DNA of 64,000 bases from Clostridium ganghwense (GTDB lineage Bacteria > Bacillota > Clostridia > Clostridiales > Clostridiaceae): contig NZ_JAPQES010000001.1 of assembly GCF_026735165.1 (NCBI RefSeq), forward strand, positions 992,001-1,056,000. Reading direction: 5' to 3'. A program made the position numbers and the translations under genes. This document shows positions 63,674-64,000 of the stretch, piece after piece (positions within the stretch are counted from its first letter, which is position 1; each line of letters begins with the position of its first letter). The notes below the pieces were generated by a model. That model had not been told where the DNA came from. It searched no databases and saw nothing but the letters and a program-made list of their open reading frames with translations.

Positions 63674-64000
63674 TTATTCCTTATCTTTTATAAGTTCAAT
63701 CCAATTAATCATAGTATCATAGCAAAGTTTTAAGTTTCCTAAATTACAATGTGCTTCGCCATGCTCCTGTTCTGTAAAAATTCTGACTGTAATTGACCTT
63801 GCATTAGTCAGAGCATTAATTTCTAATCCGACTGTGCGATAATCAATTAAATGATCTTTCGTTGCCCCAATGATTAAAACATTCTGCTTAATCTTATCGG
63901 CTATATTATAAATCTGATACTGATCCATTTTCTTAAGATATTCATAAGGTGTCTTTGCTTCATAAGCGTACATCCCATGAAGAAATCCCCATTTTACAAG
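63674..64000 (-). CDS. Alpha/beta hydrolase, C-terminal part
   Basis: The frame is open through the right edge (LVKWGFLHGMYAYEAKTP...), so the gene starts outside the window; about 108 residues are visible. VLIIGATKDHLIDYRT carries the acid residue and TEQEHGEAHCNLG the catalytic His of an alpha/beta hydrolase with a cap domain. Substrate unknown. It lies upstream of the EFR1 gene in the same direction. Confidence 0.75.
   Translation of the reverse strand, partial: LVKWGFLHGMYAYEAKTPYEYLKKMDQYQIYNIADKIKQNVLIIGATKDHLIDYRTVGLEINALTNARSITVRIFTEQEHGEAHCNLGNLKLCYDTMINWIELIKDKE

Noticed and set aside
1-64000. tRNA, rRNA, CRISPR arrays, intact insertion sequences, prophage
   Set aside because: No cloverleaf, rRNA-like GC-rich block, repeat-spacer array, transposase or phage structural gene was found on either strand by eye.

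Overview
The window reads as a chromosomal segment of an anaerobic, spore-forming, low-GC Firmicute, most likely a Clostridium. The grounds are the very AT-rich composition, strong GGAGG ribosome binding sites, intrinsic terminators after most transcripts, a spore-coat CotS-type gene, a class I hybrid cluster protein, a clostridial 3-hydroxybutyryl-CoA dehydrogenase and several small clostridial proteins. I saw no rRNA, tRNA, CRISPR array or intact insertion sequence. About four fifths of the genes lie on the minus strand.

Layout. 1-1.7 kb: the 5' part of a cotS-like spore coat gene, divergent from a family 4 glycosyltransferase. 1.7-8.2 kb: a radical SAM protein, then a nitrosative-stress block (4Fe-4S protein FrdX, Crp/Fnr regulator HcpR, hybrid cluster protein Hcp) in which both frdX and hcp carry the palindrome TGTAAC-N4-GTTACA at the same distance from a -10 box. 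A cytoplasmic zinc-binding (CZB) chemoreceptor follows. 8.5-16.6 kb: a calcium-type P-ATPase, a two-component system, and a csoR-copA-copZ copper operon with its operator. 16.7-27 kb: an NlpC/P60 hydrolase, small proteins, hbd, a polysaccharide deacetylase, a four-gene ECF sigma factor operon, a diguanylate cyclase and a broken ECF-transporter S component. 27.2-37.2 kb: a complete chemosensory operon (STAS, CheA, CheW, receptor, CheB, CheR, CheY, CheX) ending in a response regulator-PAS-GGDEF-HD-GYP protein and lacking flagellar genes. 37.4-46 kb: membrane and envelope genes, a Ser/Thr kinase with a HEPN-like N-terminus and a paralogue of its outer domain, and two tandem-duplicated secreted proteins beside a two-component system; both duplicates and the regulator share an identical promoter box. 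46-48.3 kb: a MerR regulator, a MATE efflux pump and a pentapeptide-repeat protein. 48.4-55.4 kb: a DeoR-controlled operon (alcohol dehydrogenase, class II aldolase, MtnA-like isomerase, MtnK-like kinase, NhaC-type antiporter) that fits a salvage route for 5-deoxyribose or methylthioribose giving DHAP plus a reduced aldehyde. 55.5-64 kb: RidA, a large secreted beta-helix protein, a FliB-like methylase, a rearranged accessory patch with a macrodomain relic and mosaic repeats, a serine hydrolase, an EFR1-type flavodoxin-ferredoxin and the 3' part of an alpha/beta hydrolase.

The most informative unexplained signals are regulatory: (i) a 19-bp direct-repeat box present three times with identical promoter geometry around the 43-45 kb two-component system; (ii) a five-unit, exactly 10-bp-periodic operator array in front of the DeoR gene; (iii) the Hcp palindromes centred at about -41.5. 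All functions are inferred from sequence motifs and family knowledge; no database search was run.
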